10,333 bases of DNA from contig JADDMT010000330.1 in NCBI GenBank assembly GCA_021401465.1, positions 1-10,333 of the forward strand, in the 5' to 3' direction. This document shows, in pieces, positions 1-8,114 of this stretch (position 1 is the first letter of the stretch; the number at the start of each line of letters is the position of its first letter). This DNA comes from Teratosphaeria epicoccoides (taxonomy: Eukaryota; Ascomycota; Dothideomycetes; Mycosphaerellales; Teratosphaeriaceae). A program made the translations under genes and the position numbers. The notes beneath the pieces were generated by a model. That model worked only from the letters and a program-made list of their open reading frames with translations, was not told the origin of the DNA and did no database searches.

Positions 1-312
1 AACCTCGGGGTAGTAGGAAAGTACGCGGACGCTCTGCGCGCGCCGCTCGAAACGGCAGGAGCGCGCTCCTAGCGCGGGCCTCGTCACATTTCCATGCTAG
101 TAGGCTAGCACGAGTGCGGTCGGCGCATATGTGTGACGGCCGCGTTATCCGTTATTGCATCATTCGGTCCCCTTGTGAGTCAACTAGAGGCAGGTGCTCT
201 GCGCATGTGGTTCGAGTTACTAGCTTAACGGTTGCGGTAGGCAACAGGGGGGCTGTTAGAGGGTATAAAAACCTTGTCGCTTCCTAAACTTTCCTGTTCT
301 AAGACACTAACA
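1..312 (-). repeat. Possible 3' LTR (U3 side) of element 1, cut by window edge
   Basis: This stretch holds no gene. On the minus strand a purine-rich run (about 327-313, GGAGCGGAGG core) is followed by TGTTAGTGTC starting at 312, which has the form of a polypurine tract next to an LTR beginning with TG. The position fits: element 2 has its LTR in the same place, upstream of its companion ORF. The other LTR end is outside the window and no matching second LTR was found near 7057-7437, so this is a weak call. A perfect 14-bp palindrome, AGGAGCGCGCTCCT, lies at 57-70 in very CpG-rich DNA. Confidence 0.3.
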
Positions 313-426
313 TCGACCTCCGCTCCTACTTCGCTTAGCTTGCGCCTCGCCGTGTCTGCGGGTCTGTACTAGAGCTCCTTTTTCTTCAATCAATCAATCA
401 AGATCAATCAACCCGTCTTAGCTACA
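264..426 (+). promoter_or_regulatory. Putative promoter and leader of companion ORF 1
   Basis: TATAAAA at 264-270 is followed by pyrimidine-rich DNA, a TCAATCAATCAATCAA-type repeat at 386-411, and an ATG at 427 with A at -3. TATA box, CT-rich leader and CAAT-type repeats before the start are common in fungal promoters. If the LTR ends at 312, the TATA box lies inside the LTR and fires antisense to gag-pol. Confidence 0.5.
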
Positions 427-1923
427 ATGGCTCATGTGCTGCAGACTAAGTTCGACGCTACTCGCTCTGCCCGCGATCGTCGCTCGTGTCGACAATGCCT
501 TGACAACCTTAGTAGCCAAGCTACACACATCTCTCCTCCGCGTGTTAGTAAGGCGTCCCCTACCCGCGAGGTATGCGTGACTTATACTGACCGAAGCGTA
601 GCCGAGATCTGCGTCGGCGGGTTTGATGAGGGCAGCGTCTACCGCAATTGTGTCAACTGCAATAGCAAGCATCAAAAATGCCAAGACCTCCCTGAAGAGG
701 TGTATAGCGAGTACAACTAGCTCTGCCGTAACATCGATGACTTCTAGAGTGCGCGCGACGAGGGGATTGCCGAAGGCACTCCGACTATGAACAGGCTACA
801 GGCTAAGTACCGCGAGGCACTCGCCTACCTGCTCGGCGCCCTCTCGTGCTTTACCGCGACTGCTAACCGTTCTTATAGCGGCGTTCGCTTCGACTCTCTG
901 CTAACAGGCGAAAACGTTTGTCTAGGTCTGATCGCAGACTCAGTCTAGAAGATCTTGAAGGTGCTAACCGTTAGGGTCGAGACCTTTGCCATAGTACGCA
1001 TATAGTGCGGGTACCCTCCGAGTATGAAATGCTGACTTTTCCGCTAGGCTAACGTTAGCGTCAAGAAGTATCCGACTAGCCGTTAGCGTCAGCAACTCGG
1101 GGCCCTTGCCTCTATTAACGATGACTTCGAAACGCAGATAATCCGCAAGAAGGTCATCAAGCAATTCGCCGCTCCCGCCGCTAAGGCCACGCCCTAGCGC
1201 CGTACCGAGAGGCAGCCTGCCTCTGAGCCAGTCCTGAGGACTAAGCCGTAAGTTACTCACTCGAATCCTGTCGCGTGCGTATAGCTAACACATTGTAGCG
1301 CCGCCGCCTACGCCGCCTCGACGCTACTGTCCAAGAAGAAGAAGAGGGCCAGGGCCGAAATTGAGGTCAGCGACGAGGAAGCCGAGCCTTCCCCGCTTGC
1401 GACCCGCACTACGTCTGTCAAGACGCCGAGGCACAAGCCTCTAGGCCAGATCTTTGAGGATGAGGAGGATGACGACGTTTAGGATACCTTCGGTCCTAAC
1501 GTGATCCCTTCGCGCCGTAGTGTCACCGTACTAGTTACGCCTGAGGGAGACACCGAGTCCGATGATGTGGTCGACACTCGTGTCAAGAAGCGCAAGATGA
1601 TCTCGAGGGCCGAGCGCAACAGCCGCAAGCGCGCTCGAGTCTCTTCGCCTTCTGATGCTAAGGATGAGGTAGTCGTCGCGACTAGGCGCGGTAAGGGTGT
1701 CGCTAGTTCTCTAGCTACTATAGGCTCCGAAGACGAGCTCCCTCGCAACCTACTAAAGAAGAAGATGCCGGCCTCTCTTCGTGGCGTTGCTACCCCCGTT
1801 ACTTATGGTCGCTTCGGGGTGTTTAGTAGACCCCGTGCGGGTAGGCAGTCCCTAGCGGACCGTAACAAGAAAGACTCTCCTGCTTCGGGTTCGGTCAGGA
1901 AGCCCCCGACTAGTAGTCGCTAA
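427..1923 (+). pseudogene. Damaged antisense companion ORF 1 (two-cluster cysteine, charged protein)
   Basis: One frame runs 499 codons from ATG 427 to TAA 1921-1923 with 11 internal stops: TAG at 718, 745, 946, 1003, 1045, 1084, 1195, 1282 and 1480, TGA at 1033, TAA at 1249. Open pieces at both ends share this frame, so no net frameshift separates them. The N-terminal part has Cys21-x2-Cys24, then Cys50, Cys62 and Cys75-x2-Cys78-x6-Cys85; Tyr53 may be a former Cys (TGT to TAT fits CpA mutation on the other strand). The C-terminal half alternates acidic runs with basic NLS-like runs near residues 303-307, 387-390 and 398-404, suggesting a nuclear, possibly nucleic-acid-binding protein. I do not recognise a named family. 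It converges on gag-pol with a 140-bp gap and has a counterpart at 8300-8932. Confidence 0.72.
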
Positions 1924-2063
1924 GCATTAGCTACGAAGCTAATCTGAGCATGTCTCTTGTTCTTCTTGGGTTTATTCTGGGTGTGCCTTTAGGCATCAAT
2001 GATGTATAAGTAGGGCGTTTGCTTCTCGTTGTCGCTTCGCGCGTCATGCGCTACATACATGTG
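1924..2063. other. Convergent 3' intergenic gap with small hairpin
   Basis: This is the gap between the stop of companion ORF 1 and the stop of gag-pol. It contains a perfect 7-bp stem with a 4-base loop at 1926-1943 (ATTAGCT / AGCTAAT), just after the ORF 1 stop, and a shorter palindrome TGCCTTTAGGCA at 1984-1995. It would hold the 3' ends of two convergent transcripts. No AATAAA was seen. Confidence 0.35.
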
Positions 2064-2099
2064 TCAAGAATTCTGCTCCGGAACCCTCATCTTCCTACG

Positions 2100-2560
2100 A
2101 ATCGACCTTCTCAAGCCCTGCTTACGCCTCCTCCGCTCTTCGAATTCACGAATAGCTTCCGGAGCGTTCTTGCAGTCTTCGGCTAGAACCCATTGTGTGT
2201 ACTTAGGTAGGTATCCTTTCTACTTCACTAGATAGTACGTTGCGCCCTTGCGCCGCATACTGTCCTTAATACCCTCGACTTCCTACTCTTCGTTCTCTTC
2301 TGCTACTAGCATCGGGTCCGCGGGCTTTTCGCCCTCGCGCTGTACCCATGGTTCGAGTAGAGATACGTGGAAGACATCGTACACACGATACGACGATGGC
2401 AACGATAGCCAGTACGCCTGCGAGCCTATCGCGTCGCGTATCCGGAAGGGTCCGACGAACCTTGGCGTCATCTTCTTGCTCGGAAGTTTCAGCTTGAGAT
2501 TCTTCGTCGACAGTAACACCTTCGTACTAACTACGTACTGCATCGGTTTAGCACAGGTGT
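2100..2560 (-). other. Integrase C-terminal GPF/Y module and chromodomain
   Basis: KMTPRFVGPFRI and YDVFHVSLLEPW form the GPF/Y module. After the TAG at 2285-2283 comes EVEGIKDSM, YYLVK, TAG, KGYLPKYTQWVLAEDCKNAPEAI: a chromodomain in which the Trp of VKWKGY has become TAG. Chromodomains of this class are thought to steer integration to marked chromatin. A basic tail (RRRRKQGLRR, KMR) precedes the TGA at 2066-2064. Confidence 0.88.
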
Positions 2561-3362
2561 TATTATGTTTAATCTAGGATTCTGAGGCCTTTTTCTAGTG
2601 TTCTATTAGCACCGAATGTACCTCGCGCATACGCCGCGCTGATTCCGTAGCGGCCGGCACCCTCTCCTCAGAAGACTCGTCCTAAGGCGGTTCTAGGTGT
2701 ATTTCCGGATCAAAGCCATAGAGAATCTGAAATGGCGACATGCGCATAGCAGCATGCACGCTGTTATTAACTGCAAATTCCGCCATAGGAATTGCGTCGG
2801 CCCAGGCATCCTGGTTCTTAGCGTAGTAGCACTGAAGGTACTGCTTAAGAGTCTAGTTCATACGTTTAGTCTGACCATTAGTCTGTAGATAGAATGCTAT
2901 ACTTAGGCGGTGCTTGACACGCGCCTCAAACACAAATTCTTGCTAGTATTCACTAGTAAAGACAGAACCTCGATCCGATAGGATACTTCGGGGGACACTG
3001 AAGCGCCGTATGACTTCGTCGCGAAGTAGCCGCGCAAGCTCGCCACTTGTGCACTTTTTCGTACATAGGATGAAGATATTCATCTTCGAGTATCGGTCGA
3101 CTACTACAAGGACAGCATTAACCACATCGCCTTTCCACTTTGCTAGCAGCAAATCGGTAATGAAATCCATGGTCAAGTCTTGCCATGGTCTCTCTGGTAG
3201 TAGGAGCGCCTAAGCATCGCCGTAGGGGCGATGGCGCCGAGATTTGCTAATCTGGCACGTCTGGCAGGATTTGACATAGTTAGAGACATCCTGTTCTAGC
3301 GTAGGCTACTAGTATTTGCGTCCGAGAAGTGCGTTCGTCTTCTCTACGCCAAAATGGCCCGC
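2560..3362 (-). other. Integrase: HHCC zinc domain and D,D(35)E core, catalytic Glu lost
   Basis: This part would join element cDNA to host DNA. The zinc domain shows GHFGVEKT and SCQTCQISK. The core has Asp1288 in TMDFITD, Asp1352 in LSDRGSVFTSEY, and the QTxGQTxR motif, where Lys1388 (bases 2867-2865) sits exactly 35 residues after Asp1352, the place of the catalytic Glu. Asn1384 replaces the usual Asp of QTDGQ. Both are G-to-A on the coding strand within a CAG context on the other strand. Stops include a TAG after TSEY (Trp expected) and two adjacent TAGs after LLGRKY. NQDAWADAIPMAEFA and MSPFQILYG follow, as in Gypsy integrases. Confidence 0.92.
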
Positions 3363-3849
3363 GAGTTCATCGTCATGATGAATACGGAGGAGCTGCGAAC
3401 AGAGTGCGCGGTCGGCGGGTACGTAGAGCCTATTGTCAAAGTACTACAAATCGCCCGACTTAGTCTAGTACTTCGGACCGCCTGTAGTGTCCTAGAGGGC
3501 TACACCCTCATTGATCAACTCCGGTTCTCGCTCTTGTAACCGCTGAATAAGTCTCGAGACTTCTTCAAAGGGTTCTTTAGACATCGCATGCTTACCGCAT
3601 GTAAGCCGGTTGACTACCGCACGGATCGAGCTAGACACGGTCGCTACAACTGCTAGATGGGAGGGTTCGTCACTAGCGGAGGCCGTGAGGCCCCATTAGA
3701 CCCGCAGTCGGCCTACAAGAGGAGCTAACGACGGATCGCCGCCCTAAACTGCAAGCTTCGTTTGCAGCGTAGGGAGAAGCTGTTAGTCACCCTCTTCCCC
3801 GGTGTCGTAGTCCGGTCGTCGCAAAGGACTGTCGGCCGGATTCGTCTTT

Positions 3850-4185
3850 CCGGAACGATGCTAGATAACGAAGTCAAAGCTAGCGAGGAAAGTCGCCTAC
3901 CTTGCTTGCTGACTACTTAGCTGCTTCACGCCCATGAAGCCGCGAAGGTTGTTATAGTCGGTGAGCACCTTAATAGGGTGCGCTGCGCCTTCGAGGTAGT
4001 GTCGGTACTCCTTGAAGCCGTTAACAATAGCCAAAAGCTCTTGGTCGTGAGTCTCGTAGTTGAGCTTAGCGCCCTGCATCTTCCGCGACTAGAAGGCAAT
4101 CGGGTACTATCGCGCACTGCCTTCGTGCGACTAGAGCTGCGATATAATTGCGGCTATTGCGAATTTTGAAGCATTAGTCTCTATC
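3850..4185 (-). other. RNase H domain, catalytic Asp mutated
   Basis: This part would remove the RNA strand of the hybrid. It reads IETNASKFAIAAI, then SRKMQGAKLNYETHDQELLAIV, EYRHYLEG and LTDYNNLRGFM, the Ty3/Gypsy RNase H signature. The first catalytic Asp (ET-D-AS in relatives) is Asn at codon 952 (bases 4175-4173), and His after TD is Tyr; both fit CpA-to-TpA change. Stops: TAG before SHEG, before YPIAF, before SRKM, after QQAR (3899-3897, Trp expected) and before HRSGK. FDFVI and the linker toward integrase follow. Confidence 0.85.
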
Positions 4186-4439
4186 CGGATCTTTGTAGCG
4201 GGGTCAAAGTGCCGAAGTATAGGCGCAGTTTAAAAAGCTGCTTTGAGTTCAGAGAAGGCCTTGCTCTAAGCCTCCTCCTAAGGCACTTTCCCTGGCTTTT
4301 TTCCTCGAATCGCGCCCTTTGCGAGGGCCGTGAGGGGAGCCACGATCTTCGAGTAAGATCGTATGAATCTGCAGTAGAAGTTAGTAAATCCTAGGAACAC
4401 CTGCACTTCTCGGAGGGTAGTCGGCCGCGGCTACTCCGC

Positions 4440-5140
4440 GATTGCGGATACCCTTTAGTCATCCATGATGACTCCTTCCGTAGAGACGATGTATCCGAGA
4501 AACTTAATCCTATCCGTCAGGAATAAGCACTTCTTTAGGTTCGCGTAGAGGGCGAACTTGCGGAGCCGTTCGAGCACTATACTTAGATGCCGCATATGCT
4601 CCTCCTTCGAGTCGGAATAGACTAGTATATCGTCTAAATACACTACGCAGCAGGTGTTAACGAGGCCGGCTAGGGCCCGGTTAATATACGCTTAGAACGT
4701 CGCTAGTGCGTTAGTCAAGCCGAACGGCATCACCGTATACTCGAAGTGTCTATACCGCGTTCGGAATGCGGTCTTCTACTTGTCGCCCTTTCGGATCGGT
4801 ATCCGGTAGTAGGCGTCCTTCAAGTCGATAGACGAGAAGATGGCGGCGCGACTAAGGCGGTCAAGCGTCTCGCTAATAAGTGGTAGGGGGCAGCGGTTCT
4901 TCTAGGTTACCACGTTAAGGCCCCTATAGTCAACGCATAGGCGGAGCGTGTTGTCCTTCTTCGGGACGAACATAACTAACGCTCTAGCCTCGCTGTCGCT
5001 TCGTCGGATCCACGCGTTCCTTTGCGCCTTGTAGAGGTAGTCTCGAAGTGTTTCGAGCTGCGATTCCGACATAGGGTACAGAGGTCGATGCGGAGGATTG
5101 TAACCCTCCTTAAGGTTAATCGCATGTTCCGCGTCTAGGG
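4440..5140 (-). other. Reverse transcriptase domain
   Basis: This region would copy element RNA into cDNA. Visible motifs in order: VMFVPKKD with LRLCVDYRGLN (about 4975-4905), CPLPLI, IDLKDAYYRI (about 4830-4800), KTAFRTRY, HFEYTVMPFGLTNA, and the catalytic YLDDILVYS (about 4640-4615). The catalytic aspartates are all present. Three stops interrupt the core: TAG after NVVT (4904-4902, Gln expected), TAG before KTAF (Trp expected) and TAA before AYINRAL (Gln expected). In MPFGLTNALATF the Leu replaces the usual Pro, consistent with CCA to CTA. LGYIVS and a thumb-like region follow. Confidence 0.93.
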
Positions 5141-5459
5141 CCCGGGCATAGGCCGCAGCCTCTGCGTCGAAAATGTCGGCGTATTCCTCTAACTTAGGCG
5201 GAAGGGTAACGTCTTCCTTGACGTTCCGTATACGGACCGCATACACGCATTAGACCTTCTTCATGTCCTTGTAGAAGCTATGTGCGTCACGTATCCGCAC
5301 CGCAGGAACTTCGCCTATAGAGCCGTAGAACTAGTTGTCGGTAGCTCTATCAACAACGACTCCCTGCTTGTGGCGCTAAGGGCGGCCGAGCAGGAGCTCC
5401 TTATCAGGAACGTCTTCGGCGTAGAAGACTTCGTTAGTCTCGCGCACTTCTCCTGAGGA

Positions 5460-5660
5460 GTCCGCGAGTTAGAGGCGCACGTTGTACGCGCCTCGAGCCG
5501 CTGCGCCTTCGCCCCGAAAAGACTTCATGGTAGGCAGCAGGGCTCCTAGGATCGGCTTCAAACCGAGCCGTACGATTACCCTCTAGGGTATCACGTTGAC
5601 CTCCGCAAGGTCATCTAACATACAGTCTACTAGCTCGAGCGAGCCATTAACTCGGACCGC
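5460..5660 (-). other. Aspartic protease region, atypical catalytic triad
   Basis: After the knuckle and a charged linker, the frame reads LELVDCMLDDLAEVNVIP, then TAG at 5585-5583, then RVIVRLGLKP. The alignment with Gypsy proteases (LxDSGAxxNxI, then a Q or S with hydrophobic strands) is good, but the triad reads Asp-Asp-Leu at about codons 472-474 instead of Asp-Ser-Gly or Asp-Thr-Gly. The catalytic Asp is kept. The Leu is not simply explained by one C-to-T change, so it could be a lineage feature. The domain call rests on position and the A-E-V-N-V-I strand. Confidence 0.6.
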
Positions 5661-5822
5661 GCCGGATAGGCGCTGCGCAGGCCACGAGTCTACACTATCG
5701 GTGACGGACAGCTTAGATACCCGCGGTAGCCATTCGGTTGTCTCGGGCTTGTCCTTCTTTCGCCTCCCCTCCGGGGAGGTTTCGGACACCTTGCTTACCT
5801 TCTTCCCATCACTTCGTTTGGG

Positions 5823-7028
5823 ACAGCGAGCCGCCTAGTAGTCCCTCGCTCCACAGATGTAGCAGCTACTCGGAGGCTTCTCGCCACCGTCTTTTGGCTC
5901 GGAGGGCTTGCTCCTCCGGAATGAACTACCGCGTTAGACGTGGCCCCTAGGGCGCTTGTAATAGCGGCCCTTCGGGGGGTCCTCGGGGCTTAGACGCTTA
6001 TTGTCCTTACCGCCCGATTTTCCATTTCGCTTCAAGGTGATTTCCATACGTGTCGCAAGGGACACGAGGTCTTGCCGAGTTGTCGGAAGTTCATGAAAAG
6101 TCATGATTGTGTTCTGAAGATCGTCATCGAGTTTGACGAGCAAGTGCCGCACGCGTTGCGTCTCGGTATAGGGTGGCATCTGTCCCTCGAGCGTGGCGAG
6201 ATAGGTTGCGAAGCTAGAGGTTGTTTGTCCCTTCCCCTGCTTAGCCTTCTCGTACTCGACGGACACGGTGAGGGCGCGATTCCCCGGATCCTCGACCTAG
6301 TCGACACAGAACTAGCGAAAGTCCGCCTACGTATACGTTCTGTCGTGGACCCGCATAAGGTCATACCGCTCATGCCAATTGTTGCGAGGTTCCTTATCCT
6401 CTTCGAGCCACATCATACCGAAGGCGACTCGTTCGCCCTCCGTAGAATATCCGCATAGGTTGAGCACGAAAACTGCCTTACACGCCTGCAAGAAAGTTCG
6501 AGCCTCCTTCAAGGTGTCTCCCTTAAACGGCTTCGGGTTGCGTGCGTTACGACTACCTCCTAGTTGGCCTACTATGGCCCCGAATTTAGGCACTAAGTTC
6601 GCGGGCACACGCAGAGGGTCTACGCCTCCTAGTAAGTTGTCTTCGCGGGTCCCTGGCGTGAAATCTCGCTAGATTTCTTCGTCCGCCAGTTCGTTAGTAC
6701 CGCTCATGGCGACGTCTTCGTCGTCCTCGCCGTTGTCGCTGCTAGGAGCGGTGCGGCTCCAGCTCTGGTTCGCAAGGCGGTTTGCGACCTAATCGACAAT
6801 CATGGCTACGAGGGCCGGGTCGATAGTCGGGGTTAGCTGCGGTCCCTGTGCGGGGGGTCTATTGCCTAGTCCGCCGCGTAATTGTCCTCTAGCGGAACCG
6901 TCGCTCGATGCAGTGTCGCTCGTAGCGGTTACTTCTGCGGGCTAGTTACTCGGGCCAGCTTCGCCATCGCGGGCGCTCGGGATGGCGCTCGCTACGCGTT
7001 AGTTGCGAGTTCGTAGTGCTCTAGACAT
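5823..7028 (-). other. Gag region with degraded CCHC zinc knuckle
   Basis: Gag would form the virus-like particle and bind element RNA. The start at 7028 is supported by the inverted second copy, which keeps the same ATG and context. The central capsid-like part (about 6608-6100) includes the FLQACKAVF and FATYLATLEGQ stretches, typical of fungal Gypsy gag. The nucleocapsid knuckle is at 5864-5823: Cys-x2-Cys, then Tyr where the His of CX2CX4HX4C should be, then a TAG, then the last Cys. His to Tyr (CAC to TAC) and Trp to TAG are both CpA-type changes. A basic stretch (residues near KRNGKSGGKDNKR) precedes the knuckle. Confidence 0.85.
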
Positions 7029-7056
7029 ATCGTAGTATTCTCTGCTAGACTGCAAA
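6764..7056 (-). repeat. Inverted repeat arm A (gag start of element 1)
   Basis: This 293-bp arm matches 7438-7730 in reverse complement, base n pairing with 14494-n, without gaps. It covers the first 88 codons of gag plus 28 bases before the ATG. By reading, 12 positions differ, all transitions. Confidence 0.93.
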
Positions 7057-7437
7057 GCAGGGGGGAGAAAGCAGAACTGATATAGATGTATGTGCTATAT
7101 GATATGAAAATATCTCGCAGTGTGACAGAGTAATCCGACCTTTTAGTAGGTACAAGACAGCGCTGCTTTCTGCTTATCGCAGAGGTGGCGCTAAGGGTAC
7201 TTATAACCCCCGACGCTCCTTAATTAGGGAAAGCATGTCCGAGCCTAACCCCGTAGGGGTACCGTAGGGTCAGCGACGTGGGGGCGTCCTACGTCGACAA
7301 CTGATCCTACTCGGACGACATACGAGCTAACGTATGTACGAAGGACCCCCTTGCCATATGTGGCAGGGTCACTGCATGCCAAGGGCGGCCATTAGAACCC
7401 ATGCGGTTCAAATGGTCCCCTAGTATCAACCGTATCA
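7057..7437. other. Spacer between inverted gag copies: leader/LTR remnant of element 1
   Basis: No coding signal was seen in these 381 bases. By position this should hold the 5' leader and 5' LTR of element 1. On the minus strand TGGCAAGGGGGTCC (7358-7345) preceded by CA two bases upstream (GCCACA, then TA) could be a primer binding site after an LTR end, leaving only about 77 bases of LTR before the junction at 7438; I could not name a matching tRNA. Inverted repeats include GTCCGAG (about 7236) with CTCGGAC (about 7310), ACATACG with CGTATGT (about 7319-7338) and a near-palindrome around CCATATGTGG at 7353. Confidence 0.4.
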
Positions 7438-7730
7438 TTTGCAGTCTAGCAGAGAATACTACAATATGTCTAGAGCACTACGAACTCGCAACTAACGCGT
7501 AGCGAGCGCCATCCCGAGCGCCCGCGATGGCGAAGCTGGCCTGAGTAACTAGCCCGCAGAAGTAACCGCTGCGAGCGACACTACATCGAGCGACGGTTCC
7601 GCTAGAGGACAATTATGCGGCGGACTAGGCAATAGACCCCCCGCATAGGGACCGCAGCTAACCCTGACTATCGACCTAGCCCTTGTAGCCATGATTGTCG
7701 ATTAGGTCGCGAACCGCCTTGCGAACTAGA
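7438..7730 (+). repeat. Inverted repeat arm B
   Basis: Partner of 6764-7056. It starts abruptly at TTTGCAG and ends exactly where the LTR of element 2 begins (7731). Confidence 0.93.
7466..7730 (+). pseudogene. Gag 5' fragment of a second, inverted copy of the element 1 family
   Basis: ATG 7466 opens the same frame as gag of element 1, about 88 codons, and shares its early stops: TAA at codon 10, TAG at codon 29 and TAG near codon 86. It has extra TAGs of its own at 7646-7648 and 7727-7729, where the element 1 copy still reads CAG. It lacks the leader found at the other copy beyond 28 bases and is interrupted by the element 2 LTR at 7731. Its continuation, if any, would lie right of element 2, outside the window. 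Ten of the 12 differences between copies are the mutated base in this copy. Confidence 0.85.
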
Positions 7731-7900
7731 TGTCATAAGGGTAGGTGCCGATGGCAGGAAGGTGACTAGGTGTTAGACTCGGGAGCTGTGAAGAATATCG
7801 ACAATGGCAGTTGACCTTGTAACTGACTCTCCTCTAAGCAAGAGAGGATTGAATTAAGACTAAGCACGAAGCTCCTAACTGCCTGTCCTAAAGCCATCCC

Positions 7901-7906
7901 TATATA
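7901..7906 (-). promoter_or_regulatory. Candidate TATA box of element 2 LTR
   Basis: TATATA in the context AGTATATAGGG on the minus strand, with the palindrome array immediately upstream in U3. It would start the genomic RNA near 7870. Confidence 0.45.
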
Positions 7907-7927
7907 CTAGAGAGCGACAGAGCAGCT

Positions 7928-8096
7928 CTGTTAGATCTGTCGACAGACCTAACAGATCCGTGTCTGTAGATCTGTAGACTAACCCTACAGATCTAAGGGT
8001 CTGTTATCACGTGACAGATCCCTTCTTCCTTGCAAGCCTATGGATCTGTAGACTAACCCTACAGATCCGGGGATCTGTCCTCACGTGACAGATCCT
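7928..8096. repeat. Array of alternating inverted GATCTGT/ACAGATC motifs with TCACGTGA sites
   Basis: Motif starts alternate in orientation: GATCTGT 7934, ACAGATC 7952, GATCTGT 7969, ACAGATC 7987, GGTCTGT (variant) 7999, ACAGATC 8014, GATCTGT 8043, ACAGATC 8061, GATCTGT 8072, ACAGATC 8088. A 28-bp palindrome with one mismatched pair is centred on GTCGAC at 7939-7944. Stems of 9-10 bp with 7-base loops lie at 7968-7994 and 8043-8067. TCACGTGA, the palindromic E-box type bound by fungal bHLH factors, is at 8007-8014 and 8081-8088. The array sits just upstream of the LTR TATA box. Confidence 0.88.
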
Positions 8097-8103
8097 TTCT
8101 TCT
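7969..8103. repeat. Tandem direct duplication, two ~60-bp copies at 74-bp period
   Basis: 7969-8029 and 8043-8103 align without gaps. The first 25 bases are identical, then a variable 5-base segment, then the TCACGTGA-ACAGATCC segment with few changes, then a CTTCTT run. Inside the U3 part of the LTR this resembles duplicated enhancers of retroviral LTRs. Confidence 0.85.
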
Positions 8104-8114
8104 ATGACTATGCC

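Larger units (their letters stand above)
2064..7028 (-). pseudogene. Fused gag-pol polyprotein of element 1 (inactivated)
   Basis: The frame starts at ATG 7028-7026 and ends with TGA at 2066-2064, 1655 codons, and all recognisable domains lie in it. Rough order by codon: Ser/Asp-rich N-terminus 1-140, gag core 140-330, CCHC-type knuckle 389-402, protease about 460-490, RT about 630-860, RNase H about 947-1060, HHCC zinc region about 1225-1275, integrase core 1285-1400, GPF/Y module about 1500-1550, chromodomain about 1583-1640. The length fits a one-frame Gypsy Gag-Pol. Dozens of stops interrupt it, mostly TAG, fewer TAA, sitting where relatives have Gln or Trp. Missense changes at catalytic sites fit the same mutation type. 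The short spacing between domains and lack of frameshift imply an intact ancestor. It cannot be functional as it stands. Confidence 0.92.
1..7437 (-). mobile_element. Ty3/Gypsy chromodomain LTR retrotransposon (element 1), RIP-damaged
   Basis: The element is read on the minus strand: leader (about 7437-7029), fused gag-pol (7028-2064), short gap, antisense companion ORF (427-1923, plus strand), then probable 3' LTR sequence running off the left edge. The domain order gag, protease, RT, RNase H, integrase, chromodomain is that of Ty3/Gypsy chromoviruses. The coding part is interrupted by dozens of stops yet stays in one frame, so damage is by base substitution. No complete LTR pair can be recognised: the left one is cut by the window edge and the right one seems truncated where an inverted gag fragment begins at 7438. 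Outer limits are therefore approximate; identity as Gypsy is secure. Confidence 0.9.

Noticed and set aside
1479..1748. Minus-strand open frame inside companion ORF 1
   Set aside because: It is antisense to the NLS-rich part of the forward frame, which shares phase with the rest of the 499-codon ORF.
2248..2577. Forward-strand open frame opposite the integrase C-terminus and chromodomain
   Set aside because: The minus strand carries the GPF/Y and chromodomain motifs here; the forward frame shows only low-complexity Ser/Arg and no family.
6072..6458. Forward-strand open frame across gag
   Set aside because: It lies opposite clear gag sequence and has no recognisable domain; it is a shadow of the minus-strand gene.
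7051..7076. Pyrimidine run ending in TTTGCAG on the minus strand, like a 3' splice site before gag
   Set aside because: The other gag copy shares TTTGCAG but not the pyrimidine run; without a donor site or transcript I cannot claim an intron.
7404..7412. GGTTCAAAT resembling a tRNA T-arm, with TGG after it resembling a primer site
   Set aside because: No cloverleaf can be built around it, and the arrangement CA-AA-TGG is not supported by a matching LTR start.
7978..8062. CTAACCCTA as interstitial telomere repeats
   Set aside because: Only about 1.5 units in each of two duplicated copies; it is better explained as part of the duplicated LTR motif.
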